Part shown: positions 10,940-21,678 of the stretch, in pieces | Position numbering within the stretch: position 1 is the first letter of the stretch | Layout of the letters: each line of letters begins with the position of its first letter | Source: Heligmosomoides polygyrus polygyrus | Taxonomy: Eukaryota; Nematoda; Chromadorea; Rhabditida; Heligmosomidae | NCBI GenBank assembly: GCA_947396885.1 | Contig: OX377202.1 | Location: forward strand, 26,040,001 to 26,104,000 | Length of the DNA stretch: 64,000 nt | Direction of reading: 5' to 3' | The notes under the pieces: model-generated | Databases searched by the model: none | Told to the model about the DNA's origin: nothing | The model's input: only the letters and a program-made list of their open reading frames with translations | Made by a program: the position numbers and the translations under genes

Positions 10940-11560
10940 AGTCTAGGCCTTCTCGGCAGCCGATTCATAGGGACATCGCAGTTTAGAGTGAAATAAGGTG
11001 GTCATGAGCGTAGGATAAATGTAAGTTGCAACAAAACTTACATTCAGCATATGCTCTGGCTTGGAGGAACAGCTTTGATTTAGAACACCGACTGAAAGAG
11101 GAGAGGATTGGGAGTAATGCGCGGACGGGTGGGGACAGCCCATGCGCTTTCTTGACCGCCTTGAGCGTAGCAGTCGGATATGGTGGCTTGGAATTTCCCA
11201 CTTGTACACAAACTGACGCGTACATTTGTAACTGCATCTGTTTAGTCAACCTTGCGTCATTTAATTATTCTCAATTGCTGTGCAGTAAAATAAGGCGCAC
11301 TTTTAGCGAATTTCTGGAGCTGTACTGGCGGCTTTCGACGACAGCGGATGTGGGAAGGAGAAGGGATGTGTTCAGCGTCCCGAAGGCTGTGAGACTTCGA
11401 AGACCTGCACGATACAATTCAGTTTTAAGGTTTGACTTCAGCTGGAAACGTCGCATACTGTAGGATTCACTACTGTGGCAAAACGGTGAATTTTGAGCAA
11501 AGTGCTTCGAAATTGCTGTAGAGTGAGACTTGTTTCTTCATTCCACTGATAAACTATCGC
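10940..11560 (+). repeat. Block R1, duplicated segment
   Basis: Matches 40440-41090 in order. Shared landmarks are GGCAGCCGATTCATAG (R2: GGCGGCCGATTCATAG), CAGCATATGCTC, GGCTTGGAGGAACAGC, CCCGAAGGCTG, GAGACTTCGAAGACCTGCAC and GACTTCAGCTGGAAACGTC. R1 and R2 each lie upstream of one DOMON gene copy. Frames in the block are not conserved between copies as protein. Confidence 0.7.
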
Positions 11561-11806
11561 CTGTCGATTTAGATTTTATACGTGACGCCTGAGGATACCA
11601 GGCAGGTGGAAATCTAAGAGAGAGGTAATACACCTGTTTGTTGCGATTAACGGTGCAACCGACAAAGGCGAGATCCGAGTACCAAGGCCCTTCTCGCCCT
11701 ACGTGGCAAATGAGGGTCACCAAGAGAAACCAATTCCAACAGTGAAATGAGCCTTGGGTTCTAGTCTTGCAGATTCATAACTACTCGAACTTATCTGCAT
11801 TTCGTA

Positions 11807-12130
11807 CTACGGGCGCGTGTAGCGGAGTCGGAGGAGGCGCCGACGGTCGCGTGCACCCGATACCAGGTTTCTGGTTCGGATTTCCCGCCCAAACCAACCA
11901 AGTCTTCCATCCCTCCGGGGTCGGTGTATTGGTACCAGACGTGTCTGGGAAGGATAGAGCGCTGAATTGTTCATCGGCTGGCCACCGCAAGTCATTGTAA
12001 GGCCAAATACGCATTCATATCGCCTCCACAACATCCCGTAGAAGCAGAATGCGCTGGCGCATCCCAAAAGGGATTGAGTAACGCTGTCCTTAATCCCTTT
12101 ATCCTTATCCTTATCCTTATCTGCATTTCG
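11807..12130 (+). repeat. SINE-like repeat, second family
   Basis: The head GTGTAGCGGAGTCGGAGGAG with a later TGGTTCGGATTTCCC resembles a tRNA A-box/B-box pair. The body CAAGTCTTCCATCC, GTCATTGTAAGGCC recurs at 55022-55265. A short (TTATCC)n tract lies at about 12096-12122. Confidence 0.55.
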
Positions 12131-12189
12131 CCTCAAGTGGGCTTTCGCCCTATACCCTCGAGTTAAACCCTCACTCACCTCCTCATCTC

Positions 12190-14150
12190 ATTGTAGTTGT
12201 CACCAGTTGTTAACTGTTGTAGTTGTCGACAGGCGTCCATGTTCAGACGACATGTCACCAATGTCGCGCAAAGGAGGTTTAGGTTGAGAAGAGATGTCAC
12301 TGATGTCGAGCAAAGCAGGTCCGGCTTGAGAAGACGTTACCGACATCGTTCTTCAAGTGCCTGGGTTCAGAAGAGGTGTCACCGATGTCGTGTGAGGGTT
12401 CCGGATTCAGACGACGTGTTACCAGTGAAAGTGAGTCCAGTAATGGGGGACCTGTTAAGGATGGGGTTCCAGTAAGGCGCCTTTTATACTTGCGCCGCAT
12501 CGCTTTTATACTCTGTGCCGTAAAACACCACACTTGACGGAATTTTGAGTACGGTATTCGGCGAATCGCGCCGCTGAGGGAGAGGGCGCGGCGCGTTGCG
12601 ATCAGCCGCGGCAGACTCGGCGTGGGGTGGGAGATTTCACCTCTTCACCAAACTTCTCCTATTGGGAAGGAGGGGGGAGAGGTTTAGGGTGCTGGTCACG
12701 AATCTGACATCGTTTTTGAAGTTACGGGCGATTACGGTAGGTTCGGTTGATTAGGGAGTTTGGGCGAAATCGGTGACCATGACCTTAGCCAGTACCTTCT
12801 GTAACCTAGGAACAGAATAGAGATCTGTAGACATTCACGAAGCTTCATATATCGCGCTAAAGATATGCTTAGGGCACAGTGTAGAATGGCCATATGAGTG
12901 ATTCTTTGAGTGATTCTTGACGATGGGTACGTTCCAGCAGCTTTACTTTTGGACCCGCACATGTCGCAAAATAAGGAGTGGTTTACATTGCATTGCCGTT
13001 TGCATTGCAGGGGATTCGACTCAATACCACACTCACCAGTTTCAACCGCAGGTTGAGCGAACGGCTTCTACTGCAGGATTAAGAGAGGATTCGTCGCTCC
13101 CCACAGGAATCCCACGACAAACATTGACAAGATGCATTAAACTGATCAGCCAAAAAATCCTACCTGTTTTGGTCCCTCAATGACTCGTGGACCGTTTCCG
13201 TAGCACGGGCCGTAGTGCACAGATGCTCGTGGCCGCGCGTCGCTGACGCTCCCCTTTCTAACTGCAATCACGCAGCGGCGCGTCAAAATCGTGGCGCGGC
13301 GCGACTGGCCGCGCCGCGCCGCGGCGGGAGTATAAAAGGCGCCTAAAGGAGACGGGGAAAGGGTTGACCAATGAAGGAGGGACCAGTGAAGGTGGGACCA
13401 GCAATGGGGACCGATGATGGGGGGGGGGGGATCTAGTGAAGGGGGACCGGTGAAGGAGGGGAGAGGGGTCCAGTGAAGGGGGACCCGTAAAGGAGGGGGG
13501 AGGGGTCCAGTGAAGATGGGACCGGTAGAATGTTGACCAGTGAAGAGGGGACTAGGTGATGGGGGGGGGGGACCGGTGAGGAAGGTACCAGTAATGGTGA
13601 GGGGGTGGGAGGAGGAGTAGTCCAGTGAAGGGTGGACCGGTGAAGGAGGGGGAGGGGTCCAGTGAAGATGGGACCGGTAGAAGGTTGACCAGTGAAAGAG
13701 GGAATCAGGTGAAGGGGGGAGTGGTGAGAAAGTTACCAGTAATGGGAACCGATGAATGGGGAAAGGGTTCCAGTGAAGGGAGGACCGGAAAATGGTTGAC
13801 GAATAAAAGGGGACCAGAGAGGGTGAGACCAGTAATGGGGATCGGTGAAGGATAGGTTGACTAGTGAAAGAGGGAACCAGGTGAAGGGAGGTCCAGTGAA
13901 AGTGGGAGCAGTAGTAGGGATCGACGAAAGGGAGGGAGACCAGTGAAGGGTGAATCGGAAAAGGGCTGACAATAAAGGGGAACCGGTGATAAGGGACCAA
14001 TTAAAGGACTCCAGTAAAGGTGATGGACCTGTTGTGCCCTATTCCATTATACCATTTTATATAGCAAAGCCAGTTTTTTAATGAGAGAAAGAAGGCCTAA
14101 AGAGGAGAAGAAGACGTTTGAAGGCGGCCGGCAGGCCGTTGAATGCCTGG
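12190..14150 (+). repeat. Composite minisatellite element, family E copy 3 (interrupted)
   Basis: Begins inside the 42-bp unit region (TTGTAGTTGTCACCAGTTG), so the first 130 bp or so of the family are missing. The G-rich array is split by the MITE-like H copy at 12476-13343 and resumes at about 13347-14030. The conserved 3' segment (ACCATTTTATATAGCAAAG, AGAAGGCCTAAAGAGGAG) ends in a reduced hairpin near 14150. Confidence 0.75.
12476..13343 (+). mobile_element. Harbinger-like MITE, family H copy 1
   Basis: Terminal inverted repeats are GGCGCCTTTTATACT at the left and its complement AGTATAAAAGGCGCC at the right, extended by GC-rich CGCCGC sequence. It is flanked by TAA on both sides (12473-12475 and 13344-13346). 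A 3-bp TWA target duplication points to the PIF/Harbinger superfamily. It lies inside family E copy 3, so it is younger than that copy. No transposase was seen; the interior is GC-rich with a CTGACATCGTTTTTGAAG core. Superfamily placement rests on the target site and terminal repeats alone. Confidence 0.75.
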
Positions 14151-14196
14151 TTCATTAGATGTGTTGGATTCTAGCAATGCTACGGCTCTGTGGTCG

Positions 14197-14244
14197 GGCA
14201 GTCATTTACTTCTAAGCACTGCAGCTTAGAAGTAAATGACTGCC
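14197..14244. repeat. Perfect 21-bp-arm palindrome
   Basis: The arm GGCAGTCATTTACTTCTAAGC is followed by a 6-base loop (ACTGCA) and the exact complementary arm. No flanking duplication is visible. It could be a snap-back duplication or a tiny foldback element. Confidence 0.85.
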
Positions 14245-14249
14245 ATAAT

Positions 14250-14620
14250 AATCATAATCATAATAATCAACAATACATGCTGTTCATGCTGCACAATGAT
14301 CGGCACTATTCACATGCAGCTACTTATTTCTTGTAAAAATGGTCATGCAGAAAAATAATTAGTCACATTTCTTGTAAAAATTTTGAAAATAATCTAGACA
14401 AAAACATGTCATACACCTGCTACATCATGTGGTCACCTTATTTGCACCATTCGTGGCAAACGTGCGCCTTTTTCTTCGCAGACCTTACAGCAGCAAATAC
14501 ATCTTTTATGTGTTTCTTGAAACCTGTTCAGGCCTTCTCCAATATCCAATAGAGGGAGCTTTTGGGGAGGGAGCTTCATTCGGAATATCCTGAAGTAATG
14601 TTTCCACGAGATTAACATGC
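14250..14620. other. AT-rich spacer, nothing recognised
   Basis: Contains CATAATAATCATAATCATAAT and other AT-rich sequence. No conserved frame or strong repeat match was seen. Confidence 0.4.
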
Positions 14621-14624
14621 CACG

Positions 14625-14890
14625 TGTGCTCATCAACACCCTCTTCACACCTTAGCTGTCAAAGTGTGGGTGGTTCCATCTCCGTGAATCACTAGCAGGA
14701 CCATCTTGATAAGCAAGAAGGGAGATGTGAACAGCATTGCCAACTGGTTTGACGGCAGGCAACATTGTATCTCAACCAATACAATGGCTGTGCGGGAGCT
14801 GTATTGTTGTAGCGATACGCACATTCGCAGAAATGCGTCTGCTTACAAAATGGCTTTAAACGCATTGCCTTAGTATCCACTGTGACAAAT
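14625..14890 (+). pseudogene. RTE reverse transcriptase fragment shared by both DOMON units
   Basis: Frames read LINTLFTP and, after changes, TSRTILISKKGDV followed by SIANW. This matches the RTE region whose better copy at 36475-36610 reads ALINTL, then VPSQWKTSRTILLYKKEDV, then NIDNY. The same fragment lies at 46010-46250, at the same position upstream of the second DOMON gene. The insertion is therefore older than the gene duplication. It is heavily decayed. Confidence 0.6.
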
Positions 14891-15009
14891 AGATATATTA
14901 GGTTGGTGAAAAAGCCTCGCACCAAAAAAAGGTGAAAACTTTTCAAGATTTAACAGGAACTTCCAAGAACTGTTTGGTGCCACGCAGTTGTAGCACAAAC
15001 ATTATACCA

Positions 15010-16172
15010 TATATAAGCGAGAACGGTCGTTTGTCTGTGGATGAGTGAGTGCGTGTGTTTGTGTGTGTGTTTGTTTGCACAGAAGTGCTGGGGAGTGTGT
15101 TGGGAGGAAGTGTGGGGAAGGGGGGGGGGAGGGTTGTATATGTCACCAGTTGTCAACTGTTGTAGTTGTCGACAGGCGTCTGGGTTCAGAAGACATGTCA
15201 CCAATGTCACACAAAGGACGTTCAGGTTGAGAAGAGAGAAGTGTCACCGATGTCGCGAAAGGCCTGTCCGGATTCAGTCGACGTGTCACTGATGTCGCGC
15301 AAAGCACGTTCGGGTTGAGAACACATGTCACCGACGTTGTTCAACAGGCGTCCGGGTCCGGAAGAGGTGTCAGCGATGTCGCGCGAGGATTCCGGATTCA
15401 GACGACGTGTCACCAGTGAATGTTGGACCAGTAATGGGAGAGCGGTGAAGGATGGGGTTCCAGTAAGGGGGACAGGCAAAGCGTTTACCAATAAAGGAAG
15501 GACCAGTGAAGGTAGGACCAGCAATGGGGACCTTGAGGGGGGGGGATCCAGTGAAGGGGAACCGGTGAAGGAGGGGACAGGGGTCCAGTGAAGGGGGACC
15601 CGTAAAGGAGGGGGGAGGGGTCCAGTGAAGATGGGACCGGTAGAATGTTGACCAGTGAAGAGGGGACCAGGTGAAGGGGGCCCGGTGAGGAAGGGACCAG
15701 TAGTGGGGACCGGTGAGGTGGGGGAGGGGTCCACTGAAGGGGGGGGGGGCCGATAGAAGGTTGACCAGTGAAAGAGCGAACCAGGTGAAAGGGGACCGGT
15801 GAGGAAGGTACCAGTAATGGGGATCGGTGAAGGATAGGATGATCAGCGAAGAGGGGACCAGTAAAGGGAGGTCCAGTGAAGGTGAGAGCAGTAGTAGGGA
15901 CCGACGAAGGGGGAGGGAGACCAGTGAAGGATCAACCGGAGAAGGGCTGACAATAAAAGGAAACCAGCGATAAGGGGCCAGTTAAGGGTGTCCAGTGAAG
16001 GTGGTGGACCTGTTTTGCCCTATTCCGCTATACCATTCTATGTATATAGCAAAACCAGTTTTTTTAATGAATGAGAGAAGGCCTAAAAAGGAGAAGACGT
16101 TCGGGGTGCTCTATTCTCTATTCGAAGCCCCAACCAGACTTTGACGGCCGGCAGTACGTTGAACGTCTGGTT
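15010..16172 (+). repeat. Composite minisatellite element, family E copy 4
   Basis: The most complete copy besides copy 1. It starts at ATATAAGCGAGAACGGTCG. The 42-bp units are at about 15185-15410 and the GGGACCAGTGAAGG array at about 15410-15995. The conserved 3' segment and decayed terminal hairpin end near 16170. It lies inside the mariner at 14898-18328 and separates that element's left end from its transposase. This gives good evidence that E elements move as units. Confidence 0.8.
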
Positions 16173-16683
16173 GTAGAATATTTCGCATACGTGGCAATTT
16201 GTTTCTGAGAGCATCTAAATACTACGATTGCAGTGAAGACTGACTGACTCTGTGACTCGGACAAGGCTTCGCGACTGACTTCGCTCAGTCTCTCCCTGTT
16301 CGTTTTCAAAATAAGGACTTTTTCGAGAATGTCGTCACGGGAGATGAATCCTGGGTGTTCCTCGTTAACTATACTCGGAACGCCAAGTAGCCCCCTCAAG
16401 GATAAGCACAACCTTAAGGCGGACATCCTCCAGAGGAAGGTAATGCTGTGCTGTTGATGGGATTCTCGAGGAACGCTCTATCGTGAGCTTCCTGGCGACG
16501 GCACCCCAGTAACAACGAACATCTAAGCTACACAGCTGCAGAAGCTGAGCGAGGCCATGTCGCGCAAGCGGCGGAGGCGGAGGGATGTTTACCTTCTTCA
16601 CGACAATGCTCGCTTCCCCCCCCCCCCCCCCCCACATTGCAAGGTTGTCTCGCCAGAATTTGCAGGAACATAGATTGCTATTA

Positions 16684-17589
16684 GGGGGGGGGGCCAAAAG
16701 TAATGAGACACCCCACGCCGTGTCCATATATCTCGTGGCTGGAGTCTGGTTTCGTGCTTGTTGTATTTGTATGTTTGTATGCTACTTACTGAAGCCCATC
16801 TGAAAAGTTACCACTTCCGCTCTTTCCAGAAGCATGCCAAAAACCCCAGCCTGTCTCATGCCGAAACCCCAGTCTGGCGAGTCGACCTGTGTCACTCAAA
16901 TCTCCCCCAATTCCCAACCCCGAGCAGCCTGGGCTCAATATTCACGCAAGATGAGAAGTACGTCTTCTACCTTAACCATGCCAAGCAGCGAGTCTGGGTG
17001 AGGCCTGGTGAATTGTTACCGACCTTCGTTCGGCGAGATGTTTACGGCGAGAAGCATCTTTGGAGCTTTTGGGTCTGCGCCCTGGATCGCTTTACCGGAA
17101 GCTGTTTCCCAAGAGCACCACGATGAACTCCAAGGCCATGGTGAACGAAATAGAGGAGATGGGCGGGCGACTCGCTCTTATTCATTCGCAGCGCTTCAAG
17201 AAGGTTCTCCTCTTCGACAACGCCGCACCCCATCGGGAACAAGTAAGCACGGATAAGCTTGGCCAGCTGGGCTACGTTCACATGCCTCACCCACCGTATT
17301 CGCCTGACATCTCTCCATGCGGCTACCACCACTTCTTGGTCCTATGGGACCTTCTGGTCGGAAGGGACACAGGAACCCAAGCAGTCCTTGACAACCATAT
17401 CCAGCAGTTGATCAACACCAGGCCCAAGCAGTTCTGGAAGGATGGGATCAGGAGGTTGGCTGATCGATGGCAGCAGGGCCATTGACCTTAATGGCACACA
17501 CATTCCTCAGCATCGTTGATTTGTAATTGAGTTATAAAGAGATAAAGAATTTTTTCAATTTGTCTCATTACTTTTGCTCCCCCCCCCCC
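16684..17589 (+). mobile_element. Mariner-like element with poly-G terminal repeats
   Basis: Both ends read inward as ten or so G, then a short spacer and CAAAAGTAATGAGACA. The flanking dinucleotide is TA (16682-16683, 17590-17591). The transposase remnant on the + strand has SIFTQDEKYVFYLNHAKQRV at about 16930-16995 (first Asp region). After a frameshift near 17050 it reads KVLLFDNAAPHREQ (second Asp) and PHPPYSPDISPCGYHHF at about 17285-17335. The third catalytic residue of the DD34D triad is Gly (CGYHHF in place of a DYH-type box). The N-terminal DNA-binding domain is missing. At 906 bp it is a dead, deleted copy inserted in the transposase gene of an older mariner. Confidence 0.85.
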
Positions 17590-17594
17590 TAACA

Positions 17595-18110
17595 GAGGGG
17601 TTTCCGCCATGCCTGTCTCACTTGCATGTCATCGGAACCTCCCTGTGGCTTGTCCGGCTCAGAAATTTGGAAATTTGGGCTTCGGTGCCGGCGAGGAAGC
17701 TCACATGAGAAAAAACCCGAAATGAGCCTAGCCACGAAGAAAACCATACAAGAAGAGCAACAATCATATGACAACAACACCAGACGTGTGTTGAAATCAG
17801 TGTGGAACGGTCACGAAAGGAGGAAGTGTCGAATTAAGTGAAGTGCATAGAATAGGGCACGACAAGTACTCCCCACTCGGCGACCATCGCTCGTCGCAGT
17901 GCAGTGCACTGCAACGCCCGTTGCACGGAAGTATGTTTCGCTCCCGCCACTCGGAAGTATAGCTCCCCTCTGCGACGCGTCGCGGGAGCGACGGCGCGAC
18001 AACTGACAGCCGCGGCACATTGCGCCGTCTGCCACTGCACCGAAGGCGCATTGACAGTTGCCCCGCTCCCGTCGCTGGAGTGACGCGGGAGAATACCAAG
18101 GAATAGGTGC
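17595..18110. other. Unclassified GC-rich insert within mariner
   Basis: Separates the middle and C-terminal parts of the host mariner transposase. The part 17840-18095 is rich in short inverted motifs such as GCAGTGCAGTGCACTGC and GCGACGCGTCGC. No family or clear termini were recognised. Confidence 0.4.
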
Positions 18111-18478
18111 TTCAACGACCGAACCGAACTGGAATCCGAGGTGGAGTACTTCCTCGAGTCACAACTGATTTCATTCTGGAAGAAAGGATTTCATTATCTC
18201 TTCTTCAGATCGCAGAAGGTTGTAGATGTAAATGGTGACTACTTTGCAGTTTAAAGTCGTTCACAAAAAAAAACAATAAAATTTTTGAAAAAAATACGCT
18301 GAGGTGCAAGACTTTTTCGCCAACCTAATAGTGTATGTTCTAATTCGAAAGCTCTTCTACTTTCTGTACTACAATTTTTGAAACATTTCTTGGTAGCAGT
18401 TCAGAGCTGTGTTTTCATGTTTTCTTTAGATTAACCGGACGTTGCTTGCAATCTTACGCAATGTGTTTTCCTTTTTAG

Positions 18479-21400
18479 GCTGTTGGGGACGATGTCGAAA
18501 TGGAGCTCTTCGGAAAACCACCAGATGGAGACGCATATATCGCTGCAGGCTTTTCAAAAGACCAGAAAATGGTAGGATGATGAAGGAGAGTTAGTCCTAA
18601 TTTAGCAAATCGGTGCACGCCTTAAAATTTGCAGTTTATTGAACAATGGCTTGGTGCTGCTGAAAACAAAACAATTATTTACCTCGCACTAAACAGTAAA
18701 TTCAAATCACGCTGGGCCCTAGTTAAGATCTGAGTTGCTGCCTTGCTCTGACATCTTGATGATCTAGCGCGTGTCGCTCTAGCATGGACTGCAACTATTT
18801 CACACCGCTCGTTTTCTGGCGCTCTCCATGAGACAGACCGCGTTCTCTACCCGACGGCGAGAATGAGTCAGTGGTCCTCCCATTGGGTTCTCCTTGTTTC
18901 TTTTTATAAAGTCATTTTGTAACTGGTAAACTCGTTCCGTTTTCTCGGCGAAATAAGTGTCTAGCGCAGCGATTCTTGAATCCTTAACCTACGGCAGCGA
19001 ATCATTCGGATGCGATTTCTCCCTTATGTTTGGACCCAGAGTTGTTGTTGCTGCCAAATTGCCGGTTCATCTTCAAACGGCACGTGTGCAATGCACGAAA
19101 AGCCGACTGCAGAAAAAATAGAGCCCTATTGTGGCCGGATTTCTGATGCATGACATGTGATTCGTGATACAGATGCGTTGGGGATTGCGGCTTCGATGTT
19201 AATTTTCCTTGTCTGACCAGAAAATAACAATTAAAATAACAATAAAAAAGGCAAAAACGACATTTATAATCCGACGTCTATATTAATTTGATCCATCGCT
19301 AAAATATGCTTATCAATCTCACCAGGGAACTGTCTCAGGCGTAGGTCTGAAGGGTGAAAACAAATACCGCCGCGAGAATCTCCTCCCTTGAAGTAGTAGG
19401 AAAATTTCAGGTCCCCTAACTCCTTGGGTTCAAGGATTTTGCAAAAATGAAACAGATCAATCTCACCAGGGAACTGTCTCAGGCGAACTGTCCTACGCCT
19501 GAGACAGTTCCCTGGTGAGATTGATCTGTTTCATTTTTGCAAAATCCTTGAACCCAAGGAGTTAGGGGACCTGAAATTTTGAATTGGACTGTCACCACGC
19601 ACCTAACACGTTTGTGTGTGCCCTACGTGGAGATGAATGAAGTGGTGAAAGATACCAGTGCAAGCAGCTCGGTGGGTTAGTGGGAAGTGTCGGTGGTGGT
19701 GGTGGCAGATGGTCAAGCGTTCGATCCACGTGCCTTGCCGAATTTTTGCATTTTAAATGTTCATTCCTTGCTTTGTATCTATCACCTTCTCAACTTTTCC
19801 TATGCATGTATTCCACTAAACTGCCAAGTGCATGTGCAGTAAGAGCTCTTCATCAGCTGCCCTCCCTGTATACGATGCTTTGTATTTGCTACAGATTTTT
19901 TATGGGATCCTTGACTACGTGAAGGGTGACCATAACTAGGCATAAACACAACAATTACGAGAGCACATGATGGCACCAGTCAACAAGTAGAGCATGGGTG
20001 GGCATTCAGTCTTACCTAGCGTGTCCCCAATTTTAATTATGAATAGATTTTATTATTTATTTATTATTTATTATTTATTATTTATTATTTATCGTATTTT
20101 AGGCGAACACCACGGTGGTGTACTGCGCAAGGGTTGGAGGCAACGTTAAGGGTGGTCTGGCTCGCACAGTTCCTGCTGAACCTCCCATTAAAATGCTAGT
20201 ACGGCTTTATTTTTTGTTCTCAACCAAATTGCGCAATCTGTTATATAATATTTAAAAACATTAACAATCAAATCTTTTCCAAGATCTAAAATTCATTATA
20301 AAGTAAAATATTTCTAAGTAAAATATCCATTTCACTTTAGAATAACACTGGTATCCAAGATGTAAAAACCGCAGAGGAAGTCGACGGCGGTCTGCACTGT
20401 AAGATTAAGTGAGTTAAAGGGATTGGTAAAAAACTGAGTTAACCGAGAATAGTCTAAAAAGACTTCAAAGCTAACTTCGTTTCAATAACGAAGAAACAGC
20501 AAACAGGGAATTATGATGGATATCTTAAGTTCGTTTACGAATCATGATTTATCTTACACTCCTGTGCTGAGTACTACAAAAACAGTTATTTAGAAGACTG
20601 CGAGTTAAGTTTCAAAAGCAACAGAGGAGCAGCAGAAGCTGCTTGACTAACTGCACATCTATAGAAAACAAAACGGGTAACCTTCACCTTCAACGTTTAC
20701 TTCCTGACTGGATCTCACACCAGAAATCACCCTCTCTTCTTGAGGTGCGACTGATTGTGTCGCGTTAGCCCAATTTCTGAAGAAGGCCAAGCACTCTGCA
20801 CACATCAGTTGTACTATGTGACTAGCATTGGAGTATAGCTCTCTTTTTTAATGTGATGCCATCGTATTCCAGCCAACGCATCAAACCCGGAAACAGTGAA
20901 GTTTACGATCTGGATGAACAATATTATATTCTCTTGGCTATGGGTCCTTACAACGCAGAAGGTAAAGCGTCCATATCGTCTTTTCTCTTTTGCATATTCC
21001 TCAAATCCTCTTTATTTTAAACGCCCATGGTGACGCACAATTTAGTTTCCTCGTGAAACTTGTTATTTGGATCACGCAATGACTTTACGGTTCCATCTGC
21101 ATGATATGAATGATCTGCGCATTGTTGTCTCATCATAAACAGAGGATCCGTGAAACTAGCTTTTGCGAGAGTCATCATGAGTGGGAAAAATTGGAATCAG
21201 CTGTCTAGCCGACCACTGAGGTTCAAGCTGATCCATCTGACAGATTTTTTGTTTTTTCAGTCTTTTATTTATGTATTTCATTTTTTATTTATGTTTCAGC
21301 CAATCGCCTAAGAAATCATGGACCAAACGGTCGTTGGATTGGTCCAAAAATGGACCCAAAGTTCGGAGTTCCCCCAGCTAGTGGTGATCATAAGCCGGGC

Positions 21401-21571
21401 ACTACCGATAGTTCTGATGGTGGCAGTGAGTCCGGCACTACTGACAGTCCTAGCGGTCACAATGAGGCTGCCACTACTATCAATCCTGGCGGTCACAATG
21501 AGGCCGGCACTACTGGCAAATCTGCTACGAAGGAGACCGGCGGTAATTACACAATTTACCTACCTTTTTAA
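18479..21571 (+). CDS. DOMON-domain protein gene, copy A (5' end missing)
   Basis: Five exons join in frame: 18479-18571, 20103-20198, 20341-20408, 20873-20961, 21300-21571. The phases agree at every junction (0, 0, 2, 1) and each intron has GT...AG ends. The product shows VEMELFGKPPDGDAYIAAGF and SKDQKM, then TTVVYCARVGGNVKGG, then NSEVYDLDEQYYILLAMGP, then RNHGPNGRWIGPK. This is the DOMON beta-sandwich pattern seen in FRRS1-like and many secreted nematode proteins, which bind heme or sugar outside the cell. The Met of DQKM and the His of RNHG sit where heme-ligating Met/His occur in relatives (inference). A tail of four roughly 12-residue repeats (such as GHNEAGTTGKSA) follows, ending NYTIYLPF. 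No start codon, signal peptide or cytochrome b561 part was found. The 5' side is occupied by a mariner. An alternative last exon may exist at 21679-21737. Confidence 0.85.
19401..19580. repeat. Perfect palindrome, 85-bp arms, 10-base loop
   Basis: The left arm 19401-19485 and right arm 19496-19580 are exact reverse complements by direct reading, with loop AACTGTCCTA. The stretch 19314-19346 is a further copy: it is the exact complement of the right-arm start plus loop, including CTGTCTCAGGCGTAGG. It lies in the first visible intron of DOMON copy A. A replication template switch is likely; a library or assembly foldback artefact is possible. Confidence 0.95.
19655..19770 (+). repeat. tRNA-derived SINE-like copy in DOMON A intron 1
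   Basis: The A-box-like CTCGGTGGGTTAGTGGGAAG and B-box-like GCGTTCGATCC (about 19717-19728) are followed by TTTTTGCATTTTAAATG. Spacing is wider than in a tRNA because of a GGT-repeat insertion. Confidence 0.5.
20040..20095. repeat. (TTATTTA)n low-complexity tract
   Basis: TTATTTATTATTTATT-type tract immediately before the 3' splice site of the second DOMON A exon. The paralogous intron end in copy B has plain AT-rich sequence. Confidence 0.85.
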
Positions 21572-21678
21572 AAGCTTTTTCCGTTGCTTTAACGACAGTG
21601 GCACCGTGCAACGTGGTAAAATAACCGACTGCATTCAGATTAAAGCAAATATTTTCAAGTTGATGTGCGCTTTTGTAG

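Larger units (their letters stand above)
14898..18328 (+). mobile_element. Mariner element carrying nested insertions
   Basis: The termini are TTAGGTTGGTGAAAAAGCC at the left and, inverted, TTAGGTTGGCGAAAAAGTC at the right, each flanked by TA (14896-14897, 18329-18330). The transposase runs left to right. VVTGDESWVFLVNYTRNAK at about 16343-16390 holds the first catalytic Asp. LLHDNAR near 16590-16615 holds the second. PHIARLSRQNLQEHR follows, then a C-terminal part YFLESQLISFWKKGFHYLF at about 18140-18200. It is broken by family E copy 4, by a second mariner (16684-17589) and by about 490 bp of unexplained GC-rich DNA (about 17600-18095). The paralogous site in unit 2 (about 46250-46255) lacks all of it. 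The element is dead. Confidence 0.85.

Noticed and set aside
12096..12122. Internal telomere-like repeat
   Set aside because: The unit is TTATCC; the nematode telomere unit is TTAGGC, and only about four units are present.
13146..14000. 284-codon minus-strand frame
   Set aside because: Runs through the MITE-like H copy and the family E minisatellite; a low-complexity artefact.
16684..16700. Assembly error at the G run
   Set aside because: The matching G run with TA flank at the other end of the element (17580-17591) shows it is a true terminus, although the exact G count may be unreliable.
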